64,000 nucleotides of DNA from Clostridioides sp. ES-S-0010-02 (GCA_020641055.1 CP067345.1:2659317-2723316); one strand, 5' to 3'. Counted from the first letter of the stretch, positions 1 to 9,622 are shown. The notes: generated from the sequence alone by a model not told the origin. Numbers and translations are program-made.

Positions 1-250
1 ACTTATTAAAAAGTCTACTATCAGTAAATCTACTTATTAATAAAAATAATGAGGTTGTCCCAAGCCCTGAGCCAATCCATGATAGCAAACACCCAAGTAA
101 TAACCCTTGTATAGCAGCATTTGCTGTAACTATCGCCACAAGTGGTAAGGCTGGTATAAAGCTTTCTATAAATGCACTTAATAAACCAATTATTGTGGCT
201 AACACCCAATAGTTTTGAGTTAAATCAAGTAATTCTTGTATATACTGCAT
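1..250 (-). CDS. TVP38/TMEM64 (DedA-like) membrane protein, C-terminus cut by window edge
   Basis: The first 83 residues are visible, starting at an ATG at 250 with a GGGG ribosome-binding site about 10 bases upstream. They are strongly hydrophobic with the sequence FIESFIPALPLVAI followed by a glycine-rich segment (SWIGSGLGTTSLFLL). The E-x-x-x-P-x-x-P pattern and glycine-rich half-helix are typical of SNARE-associated/DedA (PF09335) proteins, which are inner-membrane proteins linked to lipid scrambling or transport. The C-terminal part lies before the window. Function beyond family is not assignable. Confidence 0.75.
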   Translation of the reverse strand, partial: MQYIQELLDLTQNYWVLATIIGLLSAFIESFIPALPLVAIVTANAAIQGLLLGCLLSWIGSGLGTTSLFLLISRFTDSRLFNK

Positions 251-400
251 ATTGCTTTTCCCCTTTTTTAACTTTAACTATTATTATATACTCTATATTG
301 CTATTACATACCAATTTCAAAAAGGAATCTAATATTCAAAAGTAAATAATTTATGTAAATTTACAGTTAAGGTATCTTTATTTTATTATATATTATAACA

Positions 401-443
401 AAAAAGTCTTAAAATATGAATCTATCATATTTCAAGACTTTTT
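401..443 (-). terminator. Rho-independent terminator downstream of fdpF
   Basis: Inverted repeat with arms at about 403-419 and 425-441 (GTCTTGAAATATGA pairing with TCATATTTTAAGAC on the minus strand) followed by a T run on the minus strand. It lies 25 bases past the fdpF stop. The A run on the other side means it could also stop plus-strand transcription. Confidence 0.8.
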
Positions 444-466
444 CTTTTTATCTAGATATATTTAAA

Positions 467-2998
467 CTATAGTATATCTGACTTCATAACATCTTCAAAA
501 TCCCCTTTTTCAGATATTAATCTTATCAATTTAACAGTGCAACTTAAATCATTTATAAGTATAGCTCCTACTAATGAACCATCTTTCATAAATAATTTTT
601 TATATACTCTTTTACCTTCATCTTTTGATGAAATTTCTTTATCAAAATCTTGTATATTACCAATACTAAATACTTTAACATTCATAGCATCTAATGAAAC
701 TGGATATACATCACTTTCAAATTTCAAACTATCTCCACTTGCATTTGCTCCTGCTATTTTTCCCATTTCTACTGAAGATGGCCATATTGCTAGACTAGTG
801 TTTCCTACTTGTGCAACATCTCCACAAGCGTATATATCTTTAACATTTGTCTGTAATGTATTATCTACAACAATACCTCTATCAATTTTTACAGATGTAT
901 CTTGAACCATCTGAGTATTTGCTCTCACTCCAATTGAAAAGACTACCATATCACAGTCAACACTATTGCCATCTTTAAATACAACTTTTTGAGCCCTTCC
1001 ATTGCCATCAATACCATCAACTGCCACACCTAATCTTACATCTATGCCTGTATCTCTTACACATTGCTCTAGTATTTTACTGCCTTCTTTATCAAGTTGT
1101 TTTGATAATATACCATCCATTGCTTCAACCACTACTACTTCTAAGCCTTTTAATTTAAATTCCCATGCTGCTTCAAGACCTAATAGTCCTCCACCAATTA
1201 CTACAACTTTCTTAGACTTTTCTAATGCTTCTTTTACATTATATAAGTCTTTTATATTTCTAAGTGTAAATACATTTTCTAAATCATGACCTTTAATTGG
1301 TGGTATGAAATTTCTACTTCCTGTGGCTATTACAAGCTTATCAAATTTAATAGCTCCATCATTTACTACAATAGTTTTATTTGCTTCATCTAATTTATCT
1401 ACATTTGTTCCTAATATTACTACTATGTTGTTTTCGTCATACCAAGCTTTATCTTCCATATAGAAATCAGAATTAAGTTCTTCATTTATACCATCAGAAA
1501 GTGCAGGTCTATAGTAAGTTAACTCTTCCTCATTAGAAATCATAGTTATCTTACAAGTCTTATTTCTTTTTCTTATAGCATCTGCTGCATAGAAACCAGC
1601 TGCACCATTTCCTACTATAACAAAATATTCGTCAGTATCTTTTCTAAAAGTAACCTCATCTTCTTCAACTTCTATAAATTGGTCCTCTTTGGCTCCACAT
1701 ACAGGGCATATACTAGGAGCACTATCTCCTTCAAATACTTCATTACAAATTACACATTTAAACTTTTTAGTCTTCTTTTTACTTCCAAAAGTAGAGTTTA
1801 ACTTATCTAAGAATTTTCCTGTATAAGCATATAATTTGTCAACTTCTTCCCCTGATGGTTTAAAATTAACAGCAAATGGTTTCACTGTTGTCATTCTAAG
1901 CTGATTGATTCTCTCCATAGCATTTTCTATACCTTCTCCACTCCATCCATATGAACCAAATACTGATGCAACTTTTCCACCATGAAGAACTGGATTTAAA
2001 GATACTAATATATCCCATATAGGTTTTAATGCATCCCCTAATATTGTTGGTGTTCCAAATAATACACCTTGCGATACTGCTATTTTATCTAGAATTTCTT
2101 CTTGCTTATGCTCTATTACATCAAATAAATTTACTTTATAATTGCTATTTTTTTCAATATATGATTTTATAGCCTCTGCCATGATTTTTGTATATCCATG
2201 TGCAGAAACATAACAAATTGTAACTTCTTTTTCTAATTTTACTTGTTCATTTACACTCCATTTATAATAAAGGTCTATAATTTTTCTAGGATTTTCAGTC
2301 AATACTGGTCCATGACCTGGGCACACTGTGTCTATATCTAAATCTTTTATCTTTTCTATAGCAGTTACCATAGATGGTTTAAATGGCCCCATTATACAAT
2401 CATAATAATATCTTAAGGCATCTAAGTAATCCTTTTCTTCATCTTCATTAAGAGTGTTTACTATCTTGTCATTACTATAATGACTTCCAAATGAATCACA
2501 TGTTACAAGAGTTTTATCTTCTTTTATATATGTGTATATAGTATCTGGCCAATGAAGCATAGGTACAGAGAAGAATTCTAAAGTCTTATCGCCTATTGAT
2601 AGCACATCTCCATCTGCAACTGCAATATATTCAAAGTCTTTGTTTACGATTTCCTTTAGATACTTAATAGCAGTTTCTGAAGCTACTACTTTTGCATTTT
2701 TTGCTAAATCTAATAGCTTTTCAACGCTTCCTGCATGGTCTGGTTCAGTATGACTTACCACAATATAGTCAATTTTTTCAAAGTCTATATTTAAATCATT
2801 TAATCTTTCAATATATTTCTCAAAATGTTTATCTTTAACTGTTTCAAATAAAACTGTTTTTTCTGTGCCTTTTAAGACATATGAATTATAAGTTGTTCCA
2901 TAAGGTGTATACATAATTATGTCAAATACTCTTAAATCAGGGTCAAGTGAACCTACCCAATATAAATTTTCTTTTATTTTCAATGATTTTAATGACAT
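467..2998 (-). CDS. fdpF: Multidomain flavodiiron protein, NADH:oxygen oxidoreductase (class F)
   Basis: This 843-residue protein joins four modules. Residues 1-250 are the metallo-beta-lactamase-like diiron core, with all ligands visible: H83, E85, D87, H149, D168 and H229. Residues about 258-400 are a flavodoxin (FMN) domain. Residues 413-440 are a short rubredoxin-like iron site with C415/C418 and C431/C434. Residues about 455-843 are an NADH:rubredoxin oxidoreductase with GxGxxG at 463-468 and a second dinucleotide fold near 600. The whole electron path from NADH to O2 is thus on one chain. The architecture matches the C. difficile FdpF protein (CD1623), which reduces oxygen to water. A strong AGGAGGAG site precedes the ATG. 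A sigma-B-like promoter lies upstream, consistent with an oxidative-stress role. It is flanked by terminators and seems monocistronic. Confidence 0.95.
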   Translation of the reverse strand: MSLKSLKIKENLYWVGSLDPDLRVFDIIMYTPYGTTYNSYVLKGTEKTVLFETVKDKHFEKYIERLNDLNIDFEKIDYIVVSHTEPDHAGSVEKLLDLAKNAKVVASETAIKYLKEIVNKDFEYIAVADGDVLSIGDKTLEFFSVPMLHWPDTIYTYIKEDKTLVTCDSFGSHYSNDKIVNTLNEDEEKDYLDALRYYYDCIMGPFKPSMVTAIEKIKDLDIDTVCPGHGPVLTENPRKIIDLYYKWSVNEQVKLEKEVTICYVSAHGYTKIMAEAIKSYIEKNSNYKVNLFDVIEHKQEEILDKIAVSQGVLFGTPTILGDALKPIWDILVSLNPVLHGGKVASVFGSYGWSGEGIENAMERINQLRMTTVKPFAVNFKPSGEEVDKLYAYTGKFLDKLNSTFGSKKKTKKFKCVICNEVFEGDSAPSICPVCGAKEDQFIEVEEDEVTFRKDTDEYFVIVGNGAAGFYAADAIRKRNKTCKITMISNEEELTYYRPALSDGINEELNSDFYMEDKAWYDENNIVVILGTNVDKLDEANKTIVVNDGAIKFDKLVIATGSRNFIPPIKGHDLENVFTLRNIKDLYNVKEALEKSKKVVVIGGGLLGLEAAWEFKLKGLEVVVVEAMDGILSKQLDKEGSKILEQCVRDTGIDVRLGVAVDGIDGNGRAQKVVFKDGNSVDCDMVVFSIGVRANTQMVQDTSVKIDRGIVVDNTLQTNVKDIYACGDVAQVGNTSLAIWPSSVEMGKIAGANASGDSLKFESDVYPVSLDAMNVKVFSIGNIQDFDKEISSKDEGKRVYKKLFMKDGSLVGAILINDLSCTVKLIRLISEKGDFEDVMKSDIL

Positions 2999-3034
2999 AC
3001 CGTACTCCTCCTAAAATAGTTATTTAACCTTTTT

Positions 3035-3059
3035 ATACCCTATTTGTTATATTTTAAAC
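3035..3059 (-). promoter_or_regulatory. Sigma-B-type promoter of fdpF
   Basis: On the minus strand GTTTAA (3054-3059) and GGGTAT (3035-3040) are separated by 13 bases, matching the classic sigma-B consensus GTTTAA-N12-14-GGGTAT. It sits about 36 bases before the fdpF start codon. No sigma-A pair of similar quality is visible here. Sigma-B control of oxygen-detoxifying genes is known in C. difficile. Confidence 0.75.
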
Positions 3060-3105
3060 AAATTTTATTCAAAAAAGAATTTATTTTAAAAGCAACTTGA
3101 AACTC

Positions 3106-3723
3106 TTAATCTTCTTTTTCTACCTCCAGTATAGTTCCTTTTTTAGAATCTACCTTTATGTCATATTCATTTTTATCTTTATCTATTCTTATTTTATAAA
3201 AAGTAACATCTAAATCTTTATCTAAACTCCATTCTTTTACTATTCCATCTTGTTCTTTCAATGCAATTTCCATAGCTTTTTGAGGTGTTATTATATCATT
3301 TAAATCTAATTTTTCTTTTCTAGCTTTACCATTTAAATCTTCTGAATCCAATTTTTCAGTTTTATCTTGCAATACATCCTTTGTATTAGCATCTATTTTC
3401 ATCTTATACTCATTATTATCATCTACACCTTCAACAGTATAAACATATTTATTTAAATCGCTTTCAAGACTTAAATCTACTATATCAGCATCCTTATATT
3501 TGTCTTTAAACATATTTATTGCATCTGTATAAGGTACTTTGAAGTCTTGTTCCATTAAACTTTCATCAATTTTGCCATCTTTTAAATCACTATTTGAAGC
3601 ATTTGCTTCTTTTTTTGTATTGCTATTTTGAGGTGCTTGTCCTGAATTTGAATTTCCACTACATGCAGTTAATAAACCTGCAATAAGTATACTTGCTACT
3701 AATAAATATAATTTTTTACACAT
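3106..3723 (-). CDS. PepSY-domain lipoprotein
   Basis: A 205-residue exported protein. The N-terminus is a signal peptide ending in a lipobox (GLLTACSG, Cys21), so it should be lipid-anchored outside the membrane. A low-complexity Asn/Ser/Lys linker follows, then two PepSY-like repeats: about residues 65-117 (DAINMFKDKY through ANTKDVLQ) and about 145-205 (KAMEIALKEQDG through KGTILEVEKED). PepSY domains are often found in proteins that inhibit or modulate secreted proteases. No substrate or partner can be named. A good AGGAGG site precedes the start. It may be read as a separate unit from fdpF, as there are 107 bases between them containing the fdpF promoter. Confidence 0.85.
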   Translation of the reverse strand: MCKKLYLLVASILIAGLLTACSGNSNSGQAPQNSNTKKEANASNSDLKDGKIDESLMEQDFKVPYTDAINMFKDKYKDADIVDLSLESDLNKYVYTVEGVDDNNEYKMKIDANTKDVLQDKTEKLDSEDLNGKARKEKLDLNDIITPQKAMEIALKEQDGIVKEWSLDKDLDVTFYKIRIDKDKNEYDIKVDSKKGTILEVEKED

Positions 3724-4286
3724 AAAAATCCTCCTTAAATAATAATTAATTTATTCTATATTATGCCCTTTAAACCCTTCATTTACCCTTTTATATTGCA
3801 TATTTTCCTTACTTTATTTTAATTATTTTCAAAGCTTTATAATCAAAAGCTAAAAATCTATTTTAATATTACTTATATGAAAATTAACCTAAATAATAAG
3901 ATATGAGTACAAATTTTTAAATTTCTAATATAATACCTGTTTATAAATCATAGTTATTCTTAAAAATAGAAATGTTGAGATAAACTGAGATGAAATTGGA
4001 TGATACACAAATATCCAAAGTTATACAACTTCTTATTATTTTAAAATACTGAGATAAGATGACTTTCTGTCTATCATAAAATAATATTTAACTATACGTG
4101 TATCGCTCAAAGATGAAATATTTTTAAAATCTATATAATATAATTTATTATACCAGAATTTTAAAATTTAAATCTATAAAATAGTAAAAATTATCATTAA
4201 TTAAATATGAAAATAAAAAATCTACATAAAATAAAAACAACTAAAAGAGATGCTTTAAATAGCATCCCCTTTATATAATTAAAAAC
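3724..4286. other. AT-rich intergenic region, 563 bp
   Basis: It lies between the PepSY lipoprotein and mscS. It holds the mscS terminator near 4241-4270 and presumably the lipoprotein promoter next to 3724. No convincing ORF, RNA structure or repeat is visible in the rest; the middle (about 3950-4120) has several ATG-poor GAGATAA-like words but no clear symmetry. Confidence 0.5.
4241..4270 (-). terminator. Terminator downstream of mscS
   Basis: GATGCT (4249-4254) pairs with AGCATC (4261-4266) with a 6-base loop, extended by an AGAG/CCCC flank and followed on the minus strand by TCTTTTAG. Located just past the mscS stop codon at 4287. Confidence 0.65.
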
Positions 4287-5171
4287 TTAAATTTTATTTA
4301 GTTCCCTAACTGTTAAATCCATTTTAGGATAAGGTATTGTAATTCCTTCTTCATCAAATCTAATTTTAACATCTTCTAATAAATCAAGGTAAATTGTCCA
4401 ATAGTCTTCTGTCTTACACCAAGCCCTAATTGCAAATTTAATGGCATTATCTCCATGTTCTACTACTCCTATAAATGGTTCTGGTTCATTTATTATTAAT
4501 TTATGTCTATTTACAATTTCTTTTAAGACTCTTCTAACATGTAATATATCATCTTCATATCCTACACTAAAAACTAAATCAACCCTTCTAGTATTTTTTG
4601 CAGAATAATTTATCAGACTATCATTTGATACAGAGCCATTTGGTATAAGTATCTGCTTATTATCTGGAGTAGCTAATTGAGTATAAAAAAGTCCTATTTG
4701 CTCAACTGTTCCTCCATGACCTGCTGCTTCTATGTAATCTCCTACTTTAAAAGGTCTAATCAAAAGTATAATAAATCCTCCAGCAAAATTTGATAAACTA
4801 CCTTGCAGCGCTAAACCTATCGCTACCCCTGCTGAAGCTATTACAGCAGCAAAACTAGATAAACTCATCCCCCAGTATTCAAGAACAACTATTATAACAG
4901 CAACTTTAAGTACACTTAAAAGAAGAGATTTCAAAAACCTTCTTAAAGTTAAATCGACATCTCTTTTGCCAAGAACTGTCATGACATGGTTTACAATTTT
5001 TTTTATTATTTTAAATCCAATTGAAAGTATGAGTAAACCTATTATAAGTTTTACTCCACTTGTAGTTGCCCATTCCAAAAGGCTTTCCATCAAACCACCC
5101 ATGTCCATTTTATTAATATCTAGATTATTTAAATCTAACTTACTTATATCATCTATTTTTGTTGTATCCAT
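4287..5171 (-). CDS. mscS: Small-conductance mechanosensitive channel (MscS family)
   Basis: A 294-residue membrane channel that opens under membrane tension to release solutes on osmotic downshock. Three hydrophobic helices occupy about residues 35-55, 80-103 and 107-145. The pore helix shows the family pattern GLALQGSLSNFAGG, followed by the beta-domain start FKVGDYIEAAG and the conserved IPNGSVSNDSLINYSA. The length matches the short MscS class. It stands alone, with its own ribosome-binding site and terminator. The N-terminal 25 residues are rich in D, L and K (DDISKLDLNNLDINKMD) with a quasi-repeat, and are not part of the usual fold. Confidence 0.92.
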   Translation of the reverse strand: MDTTKIDDISKLDLNNLDINKMDMGGLMESLLEWATTSGVKLIIGLLILSIGFKIIKKIVNHVMTVLGKRDVDLTLRRFLKSLLLSVLKVAVIIVVLEYWGMSLSSFAAVIASAGVAIGLALQGSLSNFAGGFIILLIRPFKVGDYIEAAGHGGTVEQIGLFYTQLATPDNKQILIPNGSVSNDSLINYSAKNTRRVDLVFSVGYEDDILHVRRVLKEIVNRHKLIINEPEPFIGVVEHGDNAIKFAIRAWCKTEDYWTIYLDLLEDVKIRFDEEGITIPYPKMDLTVRELNKI

Positions 5172-5355
5172 AGAAAAAACTCCTTACTTTATATTTTAGA
5201 ACCAATATTATAGTTTAAAGTTCTTATTTTTCTATTTAATATGATACAATATCATTTAATCATAGTAAACAAGATTTATATTCCAGTTAGCTCTTTTTTC
5301 TAAATCCAAACCTTCTATTATTTGTAGAACTTTATGCTAAGCCACTATGAAAATG

Positions 5356-6606
5356 CTATTGAGTTTTAAAATCATCATTTTTTACACCAATATGAGATGC
5401 TATTATAGTTATAATACTTAATACTATAAATACAATAAATCCTCTTTTATATCCATCAACTGTATTATAGAAATTTATTTGTAAAGATATAGCTATGATT
5501 AAATTAATAATACCACTTCCTATAAATTCAAAGGTATTAATAACACTAGTTGCCAATCCAGAATAAATCTCTTTATTTTTATATTTAGCATCATTAAATA
5601 CTTGTAAATGTGACATGACTATACACCCCATTATAAAAAATGCTACTGGTAAAAACATTATTGGTGGTTTTACTTTAAAAACAATTACAATTATTATCCA
5701 TATAAATAAGTCTATCATTGCACCATATTTTATTATGTTAAACTTGCTAGACTTTATTTTTGCAAACACAAAATCCATGATTATTGAACCAAATATAAAT
5801 CCATATGTAAAAAATGATACTATAAACGCAGAAAAACTCTTACTAACTCCATAAACATCCATTATGTATCTTACTCCCCAAAGACTTGTAAATGCACTTG
5901 TTAAACCTACAAAAGAAAACATTATTATTGAATTATACCATGTTGACTTATTAATTATAACGGACTTAATCCCTTCAATAATACTAATTTTTTCTGATTC
6001 TTCATAAATATCAACATTTACATTAAATCCATATTCTCTTGGTGTATCTCTAACAATAATATACATACAACATCCAATTAAAATACCTATTATACCTATT
6101 AATAAAAATGAATTTCTCCAACCAATAAATTCGGACAAAAATACTAGCGGAAAAGTAGCAAGAACTCCTCCCACATTTCCAACAAATGAGAACTTAGCTG
6201 TTGCAGAAGCAAACTCCGATTTATCAAACCATCTACCTTGAATTTTTAAGATACAGAGTAATATTACTGATGTTCCTGCTCCTACAACTATACGAGAAAG
6301 ATATGCTAATTCTATATTTTGTATTAATCCAAATAGTATCGAACCTATACTAGCCGTTATTATTCCAATACTACTAATCTTTCTTGCTCCATATTTATCA
6401 ATTAATATACCTGCTGGTATTTGCATAAGTGCATATGAGTAAAGGCAAAATGATGCTATATTTGATATTTGTATAGAATTAAACCCTAACTCTTTTGCTA
6501 AATTATCTGAGACAACAGCAGTTGACATCCTTAAAAATAAGACTAAAATAAATGAAAATGTAATTATGCCCCAAACACTCCATTTAGTCTTTGTATAACT
6601 TTTCAT
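5356..6606 (-). CDS. Major facilitator superfamily transporter
   Basis: A 416-residue protein with about 12 hydrophobic segments. The loop after helix 2 carries GILIDKYGARK, the MFS G-x-x-x-D-x-x-G-x-R/K signature. A PREYGF motif in the central loop (near residue 190) resembles anion:cation symporter and nitrate/hexose-phosphate-type carriers, but the substrate cannot be assigned. It is the sole gene between mscS and an ABC operon on the same strand, and no partner enzyme is adjacent. Confidence 0.85.
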   Translation of the reverse strand: MKSYTKTKWSVWGIITFSFILVLFLRMSTAVVSDNLAKELGFNSIQISNIASFCLYSYALMQIPAGILIDKYGARKISSIGIITASIGSILFGLIQNIELAYLSRIVVGAGTSVILLCILKIQGRWFDKSEFASATAKFSFVGNVGGVLATFPLVFLSEFIGWRNSFLLIGIIGILIGCCMYIIVRDTPREYGFNVNVDIYEESEKISIIEGIKSVIINKSTWYNSIIMFSFVGLTSAFTSLWGVRYIMDVYGVSKSFSAFIVSFFTYGFIFGSIIMDFVFAKIKSSKFNIIKYGAMIDLFIWIIIVIVFKVKPPIMFLPVAFFIMGCIVMSHLQVFNDAKYKNKEIYSGLATSVINTFEFIGSGIINLIIAISLQINFYNTVDGYKRGFIVFIVLSIITIIASHIGVKNDDFKTQ

Positions 6607-6807
6607 ATTTTCTCCCTCAAATCTATGTAATTTTAACTTTTATTACTCTGTTTGTAGACTTTCTATTTACAGTATGTGTTTATAAGAATTTTGTAATTAT
6701 TTATCAAAATTTTTAATATGCATTTCTATTATACAATACACATACACATTTAACCATATATAAGAATTTATTCCTGTTTATATAATACTTAATTAATTCT
6801 TAAAGTA

Positions 6808-6850
6808 AACAAGAGCCATCTTTTAAAGTAACTCTAAAAGATGGCTCTTT
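6808..6850 (-). terminator. Terminator of the first GntR/ABC operon
   Basis: A perfect stem AAGAGCCATCTTTT with its complement around a short loop (about 6811-6846), directly past the permease stop at 6861. The T stretch after it is weak on the minus strand, but the stem is long and GC-richer than the surroundings. Confidence 0.75.
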
Positions 6851-6860
6851 ATAAAAATAT

Positions 6861-7625
6861 CTATTCTAAATTTAAATTTCTATCTAGTATATATTTTGTA
6901 GCAATAAATAATATTACTAAAATTATAATACTACCAAGTATAGCAAACATAAAATGAGAACTTTGATATAAATGATAAATCATGTTAGTATTTTCTCCTG
7001 GTAAAAATCTTTCAATTGTACTACCAACAGTTGATATTATCATATTTATAATTATAAAAGAAACAAATGCAGATACATTTCTATGTTTATTAAACTTTGG
7101 TAATTGCCCCATTGAAATTGCTGTATATAGCAATAAAATAAATGAAGTATATGAAATAAGCATTGTTAATAATAGCAAGAACATATCTAAAAAATTTTCA
7201 AACCCCAATCTGAAAACATTATTAAAAAAATCTAAAATCTCAGCAAATGCAATTCCAGAAGCACTAAAAAACATTAGTACTGCAAATGTACCTACTGCAA
7301 CTATAAAACTAAGTACCGCATATATAAGTGCTGTTATACATTTGGATAATATAAGTGAACTAGTACTAACAGGAAGAGTAAACATTAAATAGCCTTCATC
7401 TCCCAAAAGATTTTTTCTAAATCTTTGAATTGTAACTACAATAGTTAAAACACCCAGTGCCATAAAAAGACTTGTAAGTACAAGTATTCCTATTCCTTGT
7501 ATTTGGAATATATCAATCTTCATAAATATTCCATTTAATATAGCCACTACTATTATAGCTATATATAATGGTATAAACGTTCTTCCACTTGCCTTTAACT
7601 CATATTTTAATAGTTTTCCTAACAT
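6861..7625 (-). CDS. ABC transporter permease of GntR-linked exporter
   Basis: A 254-residue membrane protein with about six hydrophobic segments, typical of ABC-2-like permeases that pair with a YtrB-type ATPase. It begins with LLKYELKASGRTFIPLY, a cytoplasmic elbow helix seen in this class. The start overlaps the ATPase stop by 7 bases, so the two are translationally coupled. The substrate is not evident; related loci respond to cell-wall-active peptides. Confidence 0.82.
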   Translation of the reverse strand: MLGKLLKYELKASGRTFIPLYIAIIVVAILNGIFMKIDIFQIQGIGILVLTSLFMALGVLTIVVTIQRFRKNLLGDEGYLMFTLPVSTSSLILSKCITALIYAVLSFIVAVGTFAVLMFFSASGIAFAEILDFFNNVFRLGFENFLDMFLLLLTMLISYTSFILLLYTAISMGQLPKFNKHRNVSAFVSFIIINMIISTVGSTIERFLPGENTNMIYHLYQSSHFMFAILGSIIILVILFIATKYILDRNLNLE

Positions 7626-8344
7626 TTGAATTCCTCCCTAAATAATGCATCTATAGATTTACCTTTTTCCTCTCTTATTGATTCAACATCTCCTTGTAGT
7701 ACTATCTCACCTTTAGATATAAATATTACTTCATCACATATATTTTCTATCTCACTTATTAAATGAGTTGCAATCAGCAAAGTACTATCCTCATAATAGT
7801 TTTTTAGTATAGTCTTAAGTATATATGACCTTGCAGCTGGGTCAACACCTCCAATAGGCTCATCTAAAATATATATATTTGCTTTTCTTGACATAACCAG
7901 AATAAGTTGTACTTTTTCTTTAGTTCCTTTAGACATTGTTTTTAATTTTTCATCTACATCAATATCTAAACTCTTAATCATTTCATTTGCCCTTCTAACA
8001 TCAAAATCACTATAAAAATCATAGAAAAATTTAAGTAAATCTGATACTTTCATCCAGTCGTTTAAATAAGTTCTTTCTGGTAGGTATGATACTATTTTCT
8101 TTGTTTCTATAGATGGCTTCATTCCATTTATCATAATTTCACCATCATCAGGTTGTAATAATCCATTCATCAATTTAATCATTGTACTTTTACCACTTCC
8201 ATTAGGACCTAACAAGCCAACTATTTTTCCTTTTGGTATATTCAACTCAACATTCTTTAAAACCTTTTTAGTTCCATAGCTTTTATTTACACCTTTAAAT
8301 TCAACTATGTCATTTTGAGAAACATCATTTATATTTTTATCCAT
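7619..8344 (-). CDS. ABC transporter ATPase (YtrB-like)
   Basis: A 241-residue nucleotide-binding subunit. Walker A is GPNGSGKST (about residues 46-54), the signature is degenerate (MSKGTKEKVQL), and Walker B is IYILDEPIGGVD. The weak signature motif is common in the YtrB/BcrA-type exporters that sit next to GntR regulators. It starts 1 base after the GntR stop, and the permease follows with a 7-base overlap: one operon of three genes. Confidence 0.9.
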   Translation of the reverse strand: MDKNINDVSQNDIVEFKGVNKSYGTKKVLKNVELNIPKGKIVGLLGPNGSGKSTMIKLMNGLLQPDDGEIMINGMKPSIETKKIVSYLPERTYLNDWMKVSDLLKFFYDFYSDFDVRRANEMIKSLDIDVDEKLKTMSKGTKEKVQLILVMSRKANIYILDEPIGGVDPAARSYILKTILKNYYEDSTLLIATHLISEIENICDEVIFISKGEIVLQGDVESIREEKGKSIDALFREEFKC

Positions 8345-8345
8345 T

Positions 8346-8720
8346 TTATAATTCTCCTTTCAAATTTTCTGTTATAAGTTTTAACATTTCATCTTCGTCA
8401 TATCCAAGTTTTACTAAAGTCTCTTTTAATGTATTTATTTCAACATTGGCTATTTCCTCTTTCATAGCTTTTATTTTTTCCTTATCATCTGTTACAAATC
8501 TTCCTTTTGTTCTTTGGCTATAAACCAATCCTTGTCTTTCCAGTTCTGTTAAAGCTTTTTGCATCGTATTTGGATTAACTTCAGCATCCTCAGCAAGTGC
8601 TCTTACTGTTTCTAATTTAGAACCTATTTTTATTTCCCCTGAAACTATTTTTAACTTTAGATGTTCTACTAATTGTATATATATAGGTTTGTTATTATCA
8701 AGTTCCCATTCCATATTCAT
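8346..8720 (-). CDS. GntR-family regulator, YtrA subfamily
   Basis: A 124-residue repressor-type protein. Residues 1-75 form the winged helix (KPIYIQLVEHLKLKIVSGEI through DAEVNPNTMQKALTELERQG). The C-terminal tail of about 45 residues is the short dimerisation helix pair typical of the YtrA subfamily, with no ligand-binding domain. It is the first gene of its operon and probably represses its own promoter through the palindrome at 8732-8781. Confidence 0.92.
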   Translation of the reverse strand: MNMEWELDNNKPIYIQLVEHLKLKIVSGEIKIGSKLETVRALAEDAEVNPNTMQKALTELERQGLVYSQRTKGRFVTDDKEKIKAMKEEIANVEINTLKETLVKLGYDEDEMLKLITENLKGEL

Positions 8721-8731
8721 GCCTCCTCATT

Positions 8732-8781
8732 GTGTTATTATATTATTGTATTAATAACCTAATACAATAATATAATAATAC
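8732..8781. promoter_or_regulatory. GntR operator palindrome overlapping the operon promoter
   Basis: Two 22-base arms (8732-8753 and 8760-8781) are reverse complements with one mismatch around a 6-base centre. The core reads GTATTA-N6-TAATAC. It covers the -10 box and spacer of the promoter, which suits repression. The same core occurs at the second GntR locus at 23004 and 23078. Confidence 0.8.
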
Positions 8782-8795
8782 AGCTCATATGTCAA
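8767..8795 (-). promoter_or_regulatory. Sigma-A promoter of the first GntR/ABC operon
   Basis: TTGACA (8790-8795) and TATTAT (8767-8772) on the minus strand with a 17-base spacer. The -10 lies inside the palindrome described at 8732-8781. Confidence 0.75.
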
Positions 8796-9106
8796 CTATT
8801 TTTAAATAAAATTATGAATATCTACAAGCTTTTTCATTTAAAGATAGTTTTTATAAAAAATAGCATTTTAAAACCTACTATTAAATCTCAAAATCTTCAA
8901 GTCTAAATAGGTATAATACAAGAAATTTCCTTAATCACTATGTTTTTTGATATTTCATTTGGTATTTATTTTTCTCTTGTCTGACTTAGAGATTTACATT
9001 CAAGGCTACCAAATTTTATATGAATCTATAAGAATATATGAAGTGAAAAAATAGAATTGTATTTTCAGGTTTCAGTAGCCTTTATTATAATTATGTTCAC
9101 ATGCTA
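8796..9106. other. Intergenic region between GntR operon promoter and DUF6194-like gene
   Basis: No ORF is supported. The only structure seen is an exact 8-base complementarity, AAGGCTAC at 9002-9009 with GTAGCCTT at 9075-9082, enclosing 65 bases. It might be the closing stem of a folded RNA or a long-loop terminator for the gene starting at 9107, but this is weak. Confidence 0.35.
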
Positions 9107-9559
9107 TTACTTTTTTATCCTTTTAGCAAATTTTTCCTTAGCAAAATCGTATGACTCTTGTATCATTACTTTTAATTCTTTAAATGTTTTTTCTGAAGGA
9201 TTTAAGACACACACCCATCCCATCCATGCATAAACAGGATGAGGCATAATTGTATCCAGTTTTGTAAAATCAAAGTCCATTTTCACAATTTGCCCAGCAT
9301 CTGGTCGTTTTGGGATATTATCAAACCTTTTAATAAATGTTTCCTTTTTCAAGCATACATTTACACGATAAACATTACTTCGGTTTAGTGATGAACTTTT
9401 GTCATTTTCACCATCTTTTTCTTTGATAGTAAGAACATATACTCCTTTCTTTAAAATACCATTAGGATTATAAAATATCCCTCTTTCCCCCCAATTTTCT
9501 GTTAAAACAACATCATCTAAATTTGATACACAGTAATTGAATATATCGTCAGCTTTCAT
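9107..9559 (-). CDS. DUF6194-like protein of unknown function
   Basis: A 150-residue soluble protein. The C-terminal half carries PHPVYAWMGWVCVLNP and KRPDAGQIVKMDFDF, which I associate with the DUF6194 family; the match is from memory. The N-terminal part (NWGERGIFYNPNGILKKGVYVLTI) resembles the MmcQ/YjbR-like fold in layout. No catalytic residues can be named. It is divergent from the WYL regulator at 9668 and the two share a 108-base intergenic region with a perfect palindrome, so the regulator may control it. Confidence 0.75.
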   Translation of the reverse strand: MKADDIFNYCVSNLDDVVLTENWGERGIFYNPNGILKKGVYVLTIKEKDGENDKSSSLNRSNVYRVNVCLKKETFIKRFDNIPKRPDAGQIVKMDFDFTKLDTIMPHPVYAWMGWVCVLNPSEKTFKELKVMIQESYDFAKEKFAKRIKK

Positions 9560-9622
9560 ATTAAATATCCATCCTTTCTATAATATTTATATTGCTTTCA
9601 ACACGATAATATCCTATCATAT

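Noticed and set aside
9002-9082. 8-base complementarity AAGGCTAC/GTAGCCTT as a structured RNA
   Set aside because: 65-base loop without further pairing that I could confirm; kept only as a remark in the intergenic entry.
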